From: Tetracladium setigerum
Lineage: Eukaryota; Ascomycota; Leotiomycetes; Helotiales
Reading direction: 5' to 3'
Assembly: GCA_031472005.1 (NCBI GenBank)
Contig: PZJY01000005.1
Coordinates: 2,170,001 to 2,234,000 of the forward strand
Length of the DNA: 64,000 nucleotides
Numbering within the stretch: the first letter of the stretch is position 1; the number at the start of each line of letters is the position of its first letter. Under the pieces are notes generated by a model. That model was given only the letters and a program-made list of their open reading frames with translations. It did no database searches and had not been told where the DNA came from. Positions 23,413-34,874 of the stretch are shown here, piece after piece. The translations under genes and the position numbers were made by a program.

Positions 23413-24231
23413 TTTGGTTGTCTGAATAGATGGCTCGATGGGATAGGAATTTTGGGCTTATGGTGGAGTTGGATTTTGTTATTGCTTCGGTCGAGTTTTT
23501 ATGATAGCCCACTGAATGTTTTGTGACCAAGAGGATAATGCGAAAGGGTGAAATCTAAAACACTTGACATGATCTATTGGAAAGACAGGCTTAACTGTGC
23601 GGTAAAAGTGGCCAAAGGGCGTATGTCGACCACAATCTCAGGCTGGAGATTAAAGAACCAAATTCGACATAAACTCCGAAATTTCAGGCGCAATAGGAAC
23701 TACAAAGAGATAAGTGTATTCCCCTGAGGGGATCGATATGAACTGTCAAATCGTTGCTGAGAAACGCTACATCAATTGTACAACACAAACTCCAGATTCT
23801 CGCTTAAGCGACGTTGATCTTAAGTTGACATATTCGCCACTTCTCCCGCCCTTTCCCAACTTCCACTCTTCGAACTGACATGACATTCATCAAATTTGAC
23901 GTGAAATTCAATGATCTAGTTTTCATAATGTCGATCATTTCCGCTATTGTAAACATCTTAATGTGAGATTGAAGGGTCCGGGGCTCAGCATGTCAATGTG
24001 TCAACCAACGCCTTTGTTATCACTTCATCAAGGTTTTTCGCTTATTCGGCAAAGAATATATTTTGCAGTTGTTTTCCATGTATATAACTACGACTGATAT
24101 GTAGGTACCTCTGACTCTGAAACTAGAATCGAAATCAGAATCAGTATCAAATTGATCTCTTCCTCAAACACTTCGAATTCCATTCCACAAACAAAATCAA
24201 ATCTAACCTTCCAATCCTGCCACCAACCAAG
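23413..24231. other. Intergenic, promoter of polyol dehydrogenase
   Basis: 820 bp of AT-rich DNA with no coding pattern. A TATATAACT element at 24080-24088 lies about 145 bases before the start codon of the downstream gene. Confidence 0.4.
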
Positions 24232-25430
24232 ATGTCCCAATCATATTCCGCACTCCAAAACCCATCTTGCTATCTCTACGGTCCTGGCACCGCCAAAATC
24301 GAAGATTCCCCTCTCCCCACCATCACTGATCCCCACGATGTCATCATTCGAATCGCCTACGTTGGAGTTTGCGGCAGCGATGTAAATGCCTCCTCCTTCC
24401 TCCTCAAAAACTACCAACTAACCACCGCATCCCCTTTCCCCAGGTCCACTTCTGGACGCACGGCGGAATCCAACAACCCATCACCCAACGCCTAATCCCC
24501 GGCCACGAAGCCTCCGGCACAATATACTCCATCGGGCCCTCAGTAGCCACCCTCCAGCCCAACGACACCGTATCAATCGAACCCAGCCTTCCCTGTCGTC
24601 GTTGCGCCCGTTGCAAATCTGGATCATATCATTTCTGTAAAGCCATGAAATTCGCTTCGACGCCGGAGAGGGGTGGCATGCTTGTGAAGTGGTTCAAGAC
24701 ATCAGAGGACTTCTGCCATAAATTGCCGAGGGTTGGAGGGGTGGGAGCAGATGTGGGAAGGCAAGTTAGTTTGAAAGAGGGTGTTCTTATTGAACCGCTT
24801 GCTGTCGCTATTCACGTTGCGAAATTAGGAAACGTCAAACTTGGAGATACTGTTGTGATTTTTGGCGCAGGCACCGTGGGATTACTCTGTGCTGCTGTTG
24901 CGAAAGCAATGGGTGCTTCTCAGATAATATCGGTTGATATCAACGCCGAACGACTCGCCTTCGCTAAATCATACGCTGCTTCGGCAACTTACCACTCTTC
25001 ATCTTCCTCCTCCAGATCAGCGTCCGAGACTGCGTCTGAAATAATTCTCCAAAACGACCTAGGAGAAGGCGCAGACGTTGTCCTCGAAGCCACCGGCGTA
25101 GAGAGCTGCATTGAGATTGGCATACACGTTTTGAAGTCCGGGGGAACGTTTGTGCAAGCTGGTTTGGGGAAGATGAAAATTGAATTCCCGATTGTGGTCC
25201 TGTCGGAGAAGGAGTTGTGCTTCAAGGGGAGTTTTAGGTATGCAGAGGGGGATTTTGATACGGCGGTGGGGCTGGTGGGGAGGGGGGAGGTGAGTGTGAG
25301 AGAGTTGATATCGGGAGAGGTGGGCTTTGAGAGGGTGACTGAGGCGTGGGAGTTGACGAGGAAGGGGGCGGGAATAAAGAATTTGATTGAGGGGCCGAGG
25401 GATTCAGTGAGAGGAGGTCTTGAATTCTAA
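24232..25430 (+). CDS. Zinc polyol dehydrogenase (sorbitol/xylitol/arabinitol type)
   Basis: MDR-superfamily, NAD+-dependent polyol oxidation in the cytosol. Exons are 24232-24381 and 24444-25430 (378 aa). Catalytic zinc ligands: Cys in GVCGSD, His-Glu in GHEASG. The structural zinc uses four Cys in CRRCARCKSGSYHFC. The Rossmann core is VVIFGAGTVGLLCAAVAKAMGA followed by VDINAERL, where Asp indicates NAD+ over NADP+. A Ser-rich insertion sits after the second Rossmann strand (HSSSSSSRSASE). Substrate choice among xylitol, L-arabinitol and sorbitol cannot be settled. The frame is intact despite several C4 and G4-G6 runs. Confidence 0.92.
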
Positions 25431-25652
25431 CAAAGGCGAGTGAGTATGTTTGAGAGAAGTGTTTCGTAAATTGTGATGTATTTTCATTACTCATTTTTAA
25501 TGTTACATAGAAGTAAAAGCGCCTGCGTCCTAGCTTTCAAAAGAATCGTTGCTCAAATCATCCAGTGCGTATTATAAGACTAACAAACTAAGACGAGTTA
25601 GCTCAAAGTTGAAAACTTGAAGATCTGTCAATGTCTTATCAAAATGATTAAT

Positions 25653-28478
25653 TCACGAATGCCTTCCTTGCCCCGAGCCCTCCCCCAAAATCCGCCTTCT
25701 TCTAGACGCTGCATCCCTCATATCATTGACATTGCCACTAGAAAGATCAAGGGGTAACATCGATAGTGATGGCAATGGTGATGACACAGGAGATTGCGAA
25801 TCAGAAATAGCCACTTCAAGGCCATTCTGAGCTGCATGACCGTTTGTTTGGATGGTAGAATTCAGAGATGGTCTCTCCAGGATAACCTCTGTGGGACCAG
25901 TAGCTCCATTGATCGAATTGTCTACTTCTACTACAGGTGGTGGTAGTGTCCCGGTAATTGCAACCAAAGGTGGCTCTGCGACAATGAATCCAGATGGTCC
26001 CTCTTCGGCGACGATTTCGGAAGGTATCACTTCGACAGTGTCTTCGGAAGGTCTGTCATTGACAATGATCTCAGAAGGTATCACTTCGACAGTGACTTCA
26101 GGAGTTACCGCACCTGGAGCGTCTTCTCCCATGACAGGATCGGCATTAGACGTAGAAATATCCTCCAGAGCAATCGCATCTTCATCGAGGCTTCCTGGAA
26201 CATGCATGTCACGATCTGGTACGAGATGACGAAGTTTCAAGGATCCAACCTCCTCATCGCCATCATCAACAATTTTCATCCTCCCCACCAATCTCTTTTG
26301 AACGCGGGGGTAGTAAAAAACAGCCAAGGTGACCAGAAGAACCAATACGCAAGATGTCAACGGCACCCAGAGACCAGGAGAGAACGTAACCTGTTGATCC
26401 TCATCCGGGAGCGAGAACTTAAACGCTTGCATACTGAAAAATGTCTATCAAACCCACAAGATTCATTAGCAAGTAGGTACTTCAATATGCGCGAGAGGGA
26501 CGTAGGTATGCAAGGAAGGGGGGTTAGGAAAGGGGCAGGACAATCATACACAAATAAAAGTCGGCGGTAAAAACACCATGGAAATAACCGCGACCAACTT
26601 CATAGTGTTACTATGCTCCCTCGTTTCCCTTGCAATGGCCATCATCTCCTCAGACTGATTTCTGCTCTCTGCCGCCATCCTCTTCATGTAATCCAACATC
26701 TTACTACTATGATTCAACGTCTCGCTCATCGTCTCTGCGAGGACTCTACTTTTTTCAGAGATCTTTTGGGTTTCGAGAAGGGCAGCGTGCATGCTGTTCG
26801 AGACATTCTTGCTCTCGCGCAGGATGCCCCCGTTTTCAGCGGAGAGGGCCTTGCTGGCCTCGGAGATCTCTTGCGTGGCGAGGAGTGTGCTGTGCATAGT
26901 TGAAGAAAGGTCCTTGCTTTCGGTTAGGATGGCGACGTTTTGGGCGGAGAGTGTTGTCATCTGGTGAATGTTTTGTTGCATTGTTTCGGTGTGGGCGCGG
27001 ATGGAAATCTCGTTTTCGAGGGTTATGAGGTGGATTAACTTGAGATGTGTTAGTAAATATGGATAGTGTACTCAAATTGAATTACAAATCTTCAGGATGT
27101 TTACCTGTCAAGTGGAGAAATGACATACCATATCCTGAATATTCTTCGTCTGCCTCTCCATTCTCGAAGAATGGTGCTGATTACTCCAAGCCAGCTGCTT
27201 GATCCGATAGAGATTCTCATCGACCCTCTGATATATATGATCCGGCAAATCAACTTGCAACTTAAACCTATTGTGCTCTTTTTCTACGCCATCAAGAACA
27301 TCCGGAAAGGCCATGACGTCTTTTTGATATTTGAGTTGGTGGGCAGAGAGAAGGTGGAAGCGACGAAGTTTGGTAGCATAATCAATGTGCTCACTTTCAA
27401 ATACTGCCGCTTCCTAAATCACAGTCATCATGAGATTGAGATCAAACAGCAATAAATTATCAGTAATGCAACTTACCTCTTGCTTGAACTCCTTCTGCAA
27501 CGCCTCAAAACACAACGTCCAATCATGCAACGCTTCCGAAAGAAAGAGCAAATGCAACGAGAATGGATTCTCTCTCATATGCAATTCCACGCTTTGAGCC
27601 ATAGTATCTGGGAGACGGTTTTCGCGGAACTGTCCACCCTCGTCTAGCCCAAGGACGACGACGGTACGGTCTTTGTGGTTGTAACGAATATAGACTGACA
27701 TTCTCCACATGAGGATAGTCAAGCCCATGTGTGGGAGAGGAATGGAATCAAAGAGACCATCTCGCTGTTCTATTGCTAGGCTATTGACCGAGGTAGTTGG
27801 CCATAGGCGGGGAGAGGTTATGGAGAACCATGTTTCTGCTGAAATCAGCAAGTGTCTTGGGAAACGGATTTACTTACGAACCGTGAAGCTGAGGGGATGC
27901 ATCGACTGGACTGCGAATGAGTCTGCTGCCAAAAGCTGTGACATGGGAATTTCCGACCAGAACAGGAAATGAGGGGCTGATCTGTAGGGAAGAGAGTAGC
28001 TTTCGCATACATCGAGTGTAAATGCGGTTTGAGCCTCCGGGTTGTAGATTGAAGCTTTCTTGGTGTCAGCGAAGTCCTTGTTAAGTTTGGGCGTAACTTA
28101 CAAGAATTGATATACGGCCAAACTTCCGAAGCTTTCTGCGATCTGATAGTCCTCCCATTAGCAAGTGCGAAGGACCAGATAGCGAAGATAAAACGAGGAC
28201 GCACTGTGGAAATATAGTTTGCAATTTGTTCCTCGTTCAAAAGCTCCGTAAATAGATCTAGTAAGAGAGAATATCATCAGCCTTCATATTTGGATGCATA
28301 ACAGTGGAAGCTTCTCACTTTGGCCATCTTCTGTAAATCCAATGGCATAAGTCGTTTCCTCAGTCGGATCGCCAAAAGCGCCATAGTCATCAAATTTGCC
28401 CTTTAACGAATCCCCCTTCTCGGAATCTCGCTCATATGCCGAGCAATTGAGCGGATATAGTCTCCAGGTGTCTGTCAT
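25653..28478 (-). CDS. CorA-like two-TM protein with long coiled coil
   Basis: Seven exons (28478-28319, 28257-28102, 28054-27878, 27838-27477, 27413-27129, 27038-26550, 26444-25653) give 806 aa. Residues about 1-300 form a cytosolic fold of fungal type. From about 300 to 520 a helical/coiled-coil stalk carries repeats of the form S-A-x-N-x-x-I-L-x-E-S-K. Then come two membrane helices with FLPPTFICTFFSMQAF between them, matching the CorA/Mg2+-channel topology with SMQ where bacterial CorA has GMN. A tail of about 200 residues is Pro/Glu-rich, with two near-identical copies around VEVIPSEI. Ion transport is plausible but unproven because the selectivity triplet is changed. Confidence 0.84.
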
Positions 28479-29197
28479 CTTTGCGGATTTCTATGGGAAT
28501 TCAGGACTGTAATTGAGATACAGATGAAAAAGTGAGGCTGCGAACTGGCGGGAGCAACCCTTTTAACAAGTATCCCGATGCAACGCAGATAGCGGGAGCA
28601 AGGCTGATCAAGGGGCGATTGAAATCCTGAGTTGAAAGTTTGAAACCGCCCATCTCAGGAGTGCTTCACACGAGGCAGCCAATCTTATTGACTTTGAGAT
28701 ATGGCTGGGCAAGGCCGTACATGGTGGCGTTATATTCAATAAGCCACTGTAACACGCATGAGGAACCAGATTCCCGACAAAAAGGAAAATGATCTCCTTA
28801 GCCGCCTGGGGGAGACAAAAGAACGAACACAAATTCTGGAAATAGCAATGAGGGGAAGTAGAGCGTTCTAGAAGGGGGAAAAACTTTGTCAACTCTTTGG
28901 GAAAATAGGAAGAATGTTTAAGTCTAAATGTGAGGCTGTAAATTTGTGCGCTTGCAATCTGCGACCAAAAATTTCCAAATCGATGTCCTTTGTTGCCAGG
29001 AATGGACAATTTGAAAAGTCATGGAAAAGCGACATTTCAACTCTTGTCATTTGTACGCTGTCTCTTCCAATTAAGGCGCTCCTAACCCAATAAACAAAAA
29101 TGATCCATTTCCAACACCAGCTGAATGCTTCCATATGCTGCAAAATGCAAACCCGACCATGTCCAATGCATCTTTTTCAAAATACTGACCAATACTC
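28479..29197. other. Intergenic, promoter of the CorA-like gene
   Basis: 720 bp between the CorA-like start (minus) and the DHA1 stop (minus). Minus-strand ORFs inside it (such as 28608-29009) show no family content. Nothing else seen. Confidence 0.4.
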
Positions 29198-30949
29198 TCA
29201 CTGCCCTTTTCCCGCTGCCTCATCCAGCACTGGTCCCTCATTCGAAATTCCGGCATTGGAAGCGACCTTTTCCTTTTCCTTTCTTTCCAATATCACGGCT
29301 CTCTCTTCTCTCCATTTAGGTCCAAATTTCAACATAACCCATAACATAGGAGAAGCCACTGTGCAAACAAGCCCAATAAAGACAAAACACCAGCCACTAC
29401 CCATGGAGTCAATCATCATGTCAATGAGTGCCGTCCCTGCTGCACCAAAGAAACATCTAACCAGGTTATTTGCAGCAGTAGCCGTTGATGGACTCTGGGG
29501 ATAAAGGTCAACAACCAGAACACTCAAGATGCTGAATGATCCATTGGCGCAAACGCCGACGAAGAAAAGTAAGATGAGGGGTGCAGCGAGATTGGCGTGC
29601 TTCTCAAAAACCCAGCCATAACAGAGCATTGCAGATAATCCGACAACAAGGAGAGGAAGCATGATTTCCAATCTTGCTCTCTCGATTGGAAAATGCCGGA
29701 GGTCGTCGCCGTGTTTTCGATCAATCGAGAAACCAATTTTTTTTGCTAACCGCTTGTAATTCCGATCCATTAGCTTTCCCGTGATAAAACTAGATAGTGC
29801 ACAGCCAATTCCAAAGGGAAGATAACAAAGACCAACTTCGAGGTCGTTAAAGCCGTAGGTTTCGTGAAAGAGTTTTGGAATTGAGGCCATGATGTCGTAG
29901 ATAGCGGTGTAAATGATAGCATTGTAGAACAGAACTACTGCCATGTCCTTTTGCATGACAATATGGACTGTTTTCAAAGGGTTGGGCCATCGGAGTTTTC
30001 GGCTTCTTGCCAGCTCGGCTTGTTGCAGTCGTCGTCTTTCTGAAGTTGCCGATCGCGTGAGCTCGTTCCCAGCTTTCTCTTCCTTCCTAAAGCGAAGGTA
30101 TTCGGAAATCGTCATATTCCAACCTTGTGGTGGCACTGATCCATTGCCGACCACATTTCGACCCGTCTCGGGGACTGTGAAGACGTATGGGACCAGGAAA
30201 ACCGCCGTGAGAATCACCAAAAACCAAAACACTGCCCTCCACCCGAGAAATTGAGTCAGAACTCCTCCAATCACGGGAGCAATCGCCGGTCCCAACATGG
30301 TTCCTCCACCCAGAAATCCCATATATGTTCCGCGCTCAGCACTCGTAGCAATGTCTGCCACGACTCCATATCCCAAGGCAATCGCCCCGCTTGAACCTGT
30401 ACTCTGCAGACAGCGTAATATGAATAGAGCAGCATAGCTGTTTTGCAACGCCAACCCAATGTTTGCTCCCAGCGTGATAATAAATGCAATGATATATGCT
30501 GGTCTGCGTCCTGCCATGTCCGCCAGATCTCCAACTAGGGTAGGAGCCAATCCTTGGAAAATCATATATGATGTCAGGGTTAGGTTGATGAGAGTGGCAG
30601 AGACATTTAACTCCATCCGGAGAGGTATCAGGGCAGGAAAGTATATATTTGCAGAGGCTGGCGAAATAAAAGATGCAAGAGTGACCATGGCGACAATGTA
30701 TCTCTTCCTCCATGTGCTGAAGACCGAGTAGGCAGGTCCGGAGTGGACGGGAGCCAATTCGAGATCTCGTTCGCCATCTGAAGCAATGTCTTCGTGGATT
30801 GAGGATGTAGCGGAGGAGGAGGAGATGTTGGAAGGCCCTCGAGAAGTCGATAGACGTGGAGTTATTGGTGCTTCGACAATGGGTTCATGGTTGTTCCCTA
30901 TGCCACCACCCACACTGTCGCCATCTGCTGTGATATGATTTTGGGCCAT
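29198..30949 (-). CDS. MFS DHA1 drug:H+ antiporter, Qdr/Dtr1-like
   Basis: Intronless, 583 aa. The ATG at 30949 (MAQNHITADG) is preferred to a TTG-initiated longer reading. A Ser-rich cytosolic N-tail of about 75 residues precedes 12 membrane segments. Motif A is GDLADMAGRRPAY. The motif-C-like stretch GTMLGPAIAPVIGG is diagnostic of 12-spanner exporters. A long central loop (about residues 270-330) is Arg/Glu-rich, as in Qdr/Dtr1 proteins. Expected role: plasma-membrane export of organic cations, weak acids or polyamines. It is divergent from the syntaxin gene, with nearly 800 bp between starts. Confidence 0.9.
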   Translation of the reverse strand: MAQNHITADGDSVGGGIGNNHEPIVEAPITPRLSTSRGPSNISSSSATSSIHEDIASDGERDLELAPVHSGPAYSVFSTWRKRYIVAMVTLASFISPASANIYFPALIPLRMELNVSATLINLTLTSYMIFQGLAPTLVGDLADMAGRRPAYIIAFIITLGANIGLALQNSYAALFILRCLQSTGSSGAIALGYGVVADIATSAERGTYMGFLGGGTMLGPAIAPVIGGVLTQFLGWRAVFWFLVILTAVFLVPYVFTVPETGRNVVGNGSVPPQGWNMTISEYLRFRKEEKAGNELTRSATSERRRLQQAELARSRKLRWPNPLKTVHIVMQKDMAVVLFYNAIIYTAIYDIMASIPKLFHETYGFNDLEVGLCYLPFGIGCALSSFITGKLMDRNYKRLAKKIGFSIDRKHGDDLRHFPIERARLEIMLPLLVVGLSAMLCYGWVFEKHANLAAPLILLFFVGVCANGSFSILSVLVVDLYPQSPSTATAANNLVRCFFGAAGTALIDMMIDSMGSGWCFVFIGLVCTVASPMLWVMLKFGPKWREERAVILERKEKEKVASNAGISNEGPVLDEAAGKGQ

Positions 30950-31742
30950 GAAGAGAACTGCAGGAGTGCCATAGCAATATGAAAACAAGAGAAAGAGTGA
31001 AAAGAATATTTGTAGAAAAAGAACCAAAGCACACTTGCCTCATGGTGGGTACTCACGGTTATATGCTCGGAAGGGATAAGGAAGACAGACGGCGTCGATG
31101 ATGAAGGGTCGGATTGAAATTTGCTGCCTCGTCAATGGTTGAAGCTTGTAAGGGCTTCGTAAAGCCGATCTGTGATAACGGAGCTCCTCCTTATCGTTAT
31201 TCCCATCAGTTGCATCAAGCCTTTTCGACCTTCCTTGAAGGCTAGGGGAACATTCGAAAGTGGGTAGCGGCAGCGATAGCGGAGCCTATTTGGTAAAGAG
31301 TGTTGCGTTACGCGCATTTTGGGAGGATGGAAGAGCTCAATGAATGGCTGCTAGAAGAGCACGCGATGGAGGCAGTGAGATGAGAGTTGCGTGCCGCTTG
31401 GCTGTTGTTGTGATGATTGAGGATTGGACGATGTTGGTCGCGGGAATAATTAAAATAATTGTGAAGGAAGAAGAATTCGAGAAGTGCGGAATTGGAAGAA
31501 TTCCTAGCTTAAGCCACAGCTTGCGCCACAGCACCGTTTGTCCTGGACTCGTCTGGTTGGCCATCGCCATCTTCAAAATGATGCTGCTGCTGCACACACC
31601 AAATCAAGAAATCTAGACAGAGAGAGAGAGAGCCTTCCTCAGTCCACCTCGCTACAATTCTCACACATTCTGCTGTGGTTGCTACACACAGCTTTTATTT
31701 GTATTTGCAGATGTAAAGAGACTGTCCCATCTACATCTCACA
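30950..31742. promoter_or_regulatory. Divergent promoter region, DHA1 exporter / syntaxin
   Basis: Spacer between two divergent starts. A short GA repeat (about 31618-31632) sits before the syntaxin gene. No confident operator is visible. Confidence 0.35.
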
Positions 31743-32879
31743 ATGACAGACCTAACCCCCGTTTTCAACGAGTTACTAAAAGGCCACGATGCTCGCCCGA
31801 CCGCAGATCCAGCCCTCACCCTTCAACATATCGACAAATTCTTGAAGGAAGCCTACGAAATAGTGCGCATCTCTAGTCCATGATCATTGCTCTTAAACTG
31901 ATGTTGTAGTAGAACGCTCATATAGCTTCGCTCAACACCTACCTCAAAGGCATTCGACAGTCCTACCTGTCCACCGCTCCTCCTCCCCGACGAAACAACG
32001 CCAGAGACAAGCAAAAGCACCTGACAGAATCGGACAAGGAGCAAATAGACGCCCAGGCGAAACAGCTTCTGCGGACCCTTAACGCTGGCATTCGCAATCT
32101 GGCAGATGCAGAGCAGGTGCGCCAGACCACAGAGACCGCTCTGACCGAAAGGAAGTATGCGAGGCTGGGACTGGGGGCTCTGGGGAGCTGGGCAGCTGGA
32201 GGAGCTGGACAGACAAAGTCTTCCGACCAAGATAAAGAAGAGGCAGCGCAAAATGTTGTCAGTCAGCACCGGGAGAGTGTGTTGTGGTATCTACGGCAGA
32301 AACTACAAGAATGTGGGAGTTTGCAGGCTTCGATGATGGAGAAGAGGATATTGCGAGAGGTGGAAAAGAGTAAAAGTGTCCTGGCCAATTCACGGCCGCG
32401 AGGACTATCGGAATTGAAAGGATATGATCATGGCCCATCGTCAAGCACTTATTCCACGCACAATCCAGCTCAGACGGAACACCAAGGACTGTATGCCGAG
32501 GAAGAGCTGACGGAGGAGCAACTTCAAATGTTCGAAAAGCAGAATACCGATCTGCTGAAGCTATATGAGAGCAAGATGGACCAAGTGAAGTATGTTGGGA
32601 GGCATTTGAATAATTTGGCTCGGCTAACAGTTGCAAAGAACAGCAGAGAAGTCGCTAATAGAGATTTCGGAACTGCAAACGCAACTGGTCAACAATCTTG
32701 CAGTTCAATCAGCGCATATTGACCAACTGGCGACTGATAGTATCAACACGGCAGAAAATATTGGAGGAGGAAACAAGCAGTTAAAGAAGGCGACGGAGCG
32801 AAAAAGTACGGCCAGGATGGTATTTTTCGCATCCTGTGGGCTCAGTCTGTTCTTGGTGGTATGGGACCTAGTGTTCTAG
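31743..32879 (+). CDS. ER Qa-SNARE, syntaxin-18/Ufe1-like
   Basis: Exons 31743-31862, 31913-32584 and 32631-32879 encode 346 aa. The N-terminal region matches the syntaxin-18 N-peptide/Habc layout (MTDLTPVFNELLKGHD..., basic charged helices). The SNARE motif runs from about residue 265 (EKSLIEISELQTQLVNNLAV) through the zero-layer Gln region AHIDQLATD. A single C-terminal membrane anchor (MVFFASCGLSLFLVVWDLVF) follows. Role: ER target SNARE for Golgi-to-ER retrograde vesicles (Ufe1-Sec20-Use1 type complex). The 46-nt last intron (donor GTGAAG) is needed for the KMDQLQRTAEKS join. No frame problem. Confidence 0.87.
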
Positions 32880-33441
32880 TTTTGTGCTGTAGTGAAATGA
32901 ATGTTTTCGCAAAACAACAACAATTCTAACAACAGATTTCTGCCATTTGCCCAAATACCCCATATGCCCAAAAGAGAGAAACCCAAGCAATGATGGATGG
33001 CTCTCTCACATGCGAGTGTTGGCATTTCCCAAGAGAAGGATAAAATGCCCTTGTGACGTCGTGGCCTTGCTTCTACAGGGGACAACGTGCCCCGCCAAAT
33101 GCAAAGTCAACGTTGGTCAGTCAGTCAGGGGACGCAGGGCCGCGCCAAAGAGAATGCTTGAAACCGAGGACACCGAAACCGAGGCATGTGCGAAATACCG
33201 GTCAGTGGACTTCTACTTTTGACTTTATATATGTCTTAAATAAAGCTTCATTCCCGCGATCTCCTTCTCCCTCTTTCATCCTCTCCATTTACTTTTTGTT
33301 TATTTATTTCCTTCGTTCCCAAGTTCACGGTCTCCCCCATTGAAACAGGCGAAACCGGTTTGTCGACGCAGCCAATATCAGGCGTCCAGTTGTAAGCGAA
33401 GTTGAAACCCCGGACTTGGACTTCTGCCTCAGTTCACTATT
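32880..33441. promoter_or_regulatory. Promoter region of aspartate aminotransferase
   Basis: Contains TGACGTCG (33054-33061), a CRE/ATF-like octamer with one mismatch to TGACGTCA, and a duplicated TCAG unit (GTCAGTCAGTCAGG, about 33115-33128). Both are weak, single-site evidence. A CT-rich leader precedes the start codon. Confidence 0.3.
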
Positions 33442-34874
33442 ATGACATCCCACAACAAAACCACACCACCTCCCTCCTCCTCCTCTTCCTCTTCCTCCTC
33501 TTCCTCCAACTCAACTCCTCCCCATCTCCGACTTCAAAGTATCACCGGCCACATGTCTCAATTCACCTCCACCAGTTTCCCAGCAGATGCGGTGCCTCAA
33601 GCTCCCGAAGATCCCCTCTTCGGCTTGATGGCTGCTTATCGCGCAGATACCTTCGACAAGAAAGTCGATCTGGGCATTGGAGCATACAGAGACAACGACG
33701 CAAAGCCCTGGGTTCTGCCCGTTGTGAAGAAGGTAAGCCATTCTTCTCCATTTCACAAAAAGAAAACCAAAAAGAGAATCGTTCTAAAACAAACTACAGG
33801 CAGATGAAATCCTTCGAAACGACCCCACCTTGAACCACGAATACCTCCCCATTGCAGGCCTCTCAACATTTACCTCCGCCGCTGCCAAACTCATTCTCGG
33901 TGCCTCCTCCCCGCCATCTTAGAAAAACGCACACATTCCATTCAAACCATCTCCGGCACAGGCGCCGTGCATCTTGGTGCTCTCTTCCTTGCACGCTTCT
34001 TCCCCGGATCCCCCACAGTCTACTTCAGTAATCCCACCTGGGCAAACCACAACCAGATCTTCTCCAATGTCAAACTCCCTATCGCAACCTACCCCTACTT
34101 CTCCAAAGAAACCAAAGGCCTCGACTTTACTGGCATGAAAAACGCCATCCTTGCCGCCCCAGACAGAAGTATCATCCTCCTTCACGCCTGCGCACACAAC
34201 CCCACCGGCGTCGACCCAACCCAAGAGCAATGGAAAGAACTGGCCGTCCTCCTCAAACAAAAATCACACTTCCCCTTCTTCGATTGTGCATATCAAGGAT
34301 TCGCCTCAGGCGATCTCGCCAAAGACGCCTGGGCAGTTCGCTACTTCGTCGAGCAGGGCTTCGAACTCTGCATTGCACAATCCTTTGCCAAAAACTTCGG
34401 CCTCTACGGTGAACGAGCAGGTTGTTTCCATTTCGTCACTGGCGGTGGCGCAGATGCTCAAAAGACCATTGGACGAATCGCTTCGCAACTCGCTATTCTT
34501 CAACGATCCGAGATCTCAAATCCCCCGCTTACGGCGCACGTATTGCAAGTACCGTCCTGAACGACCCAGCACTATTCAAAGAATGGGAAGAGAATCTCCG
34601 CGAGATGGCCGGCAGAATCATCACAATGCGCAAGGCGCTACGGAGTAAACTCGAAGAGCTGGGCACGCCAGGAACATGGAATCATATCACCGATCAAATC
34701 GGCATGTTCTCCTTCACGGGACTGAGCGAGAAGCAGGTCGCTGAGCTGAGAGAGGTGGCACATGTCTACATGACGAAGAATGGACGGATCAGTATGGCGG
34801 GCTTAAATACCCATAATATTGATTACTTTGCCAGGGCGGTGGATAAGGTTGTCAAGGAGACGGGGAAGCTTTAG
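33442..34874 (+). CDS. Aspartate aminotransferase, cytosolic type, two frame breaks
   Basis: PLP enzyme converting aspartate and 2-oxoglutarate to oxaloacetate and glutamate. Exons are 33442-33732 and 33800-34874. Seen: VDLGIGAYRDN, HEYLPIAGL, TGAVHLGALF, NPTWANHNQIF, HNPTGVDPTQEQW, FDCAYQGFASGD and the PLP lysine in SFAKNFGLYGERAG. Two breaks: LGASS|PAILEKR at the C4 run 33909-33912 and SEISNPP|AYGARIAS at the C5 run 34522-34526. One added C at each gives 455 codons from the first ATG. The N-terminus is ambiguous. ATG 33442 adds 37 Ser/Pro-rich residues, while ATG 33553 (MSQFTSTSFPAD) gives the usual cytosolic length. Reversed C runs elsewhere in the gene (C4-C5) are intact. Confidence 0.93.

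Noticed and set aside
30950..31027. Longer N-terminus for the DHA1 exporter (MVLFLQIFF...)
   Set aside because: It begins at TTG, not ATG; the ATG at 30949 gives the expected soluble N-tail.
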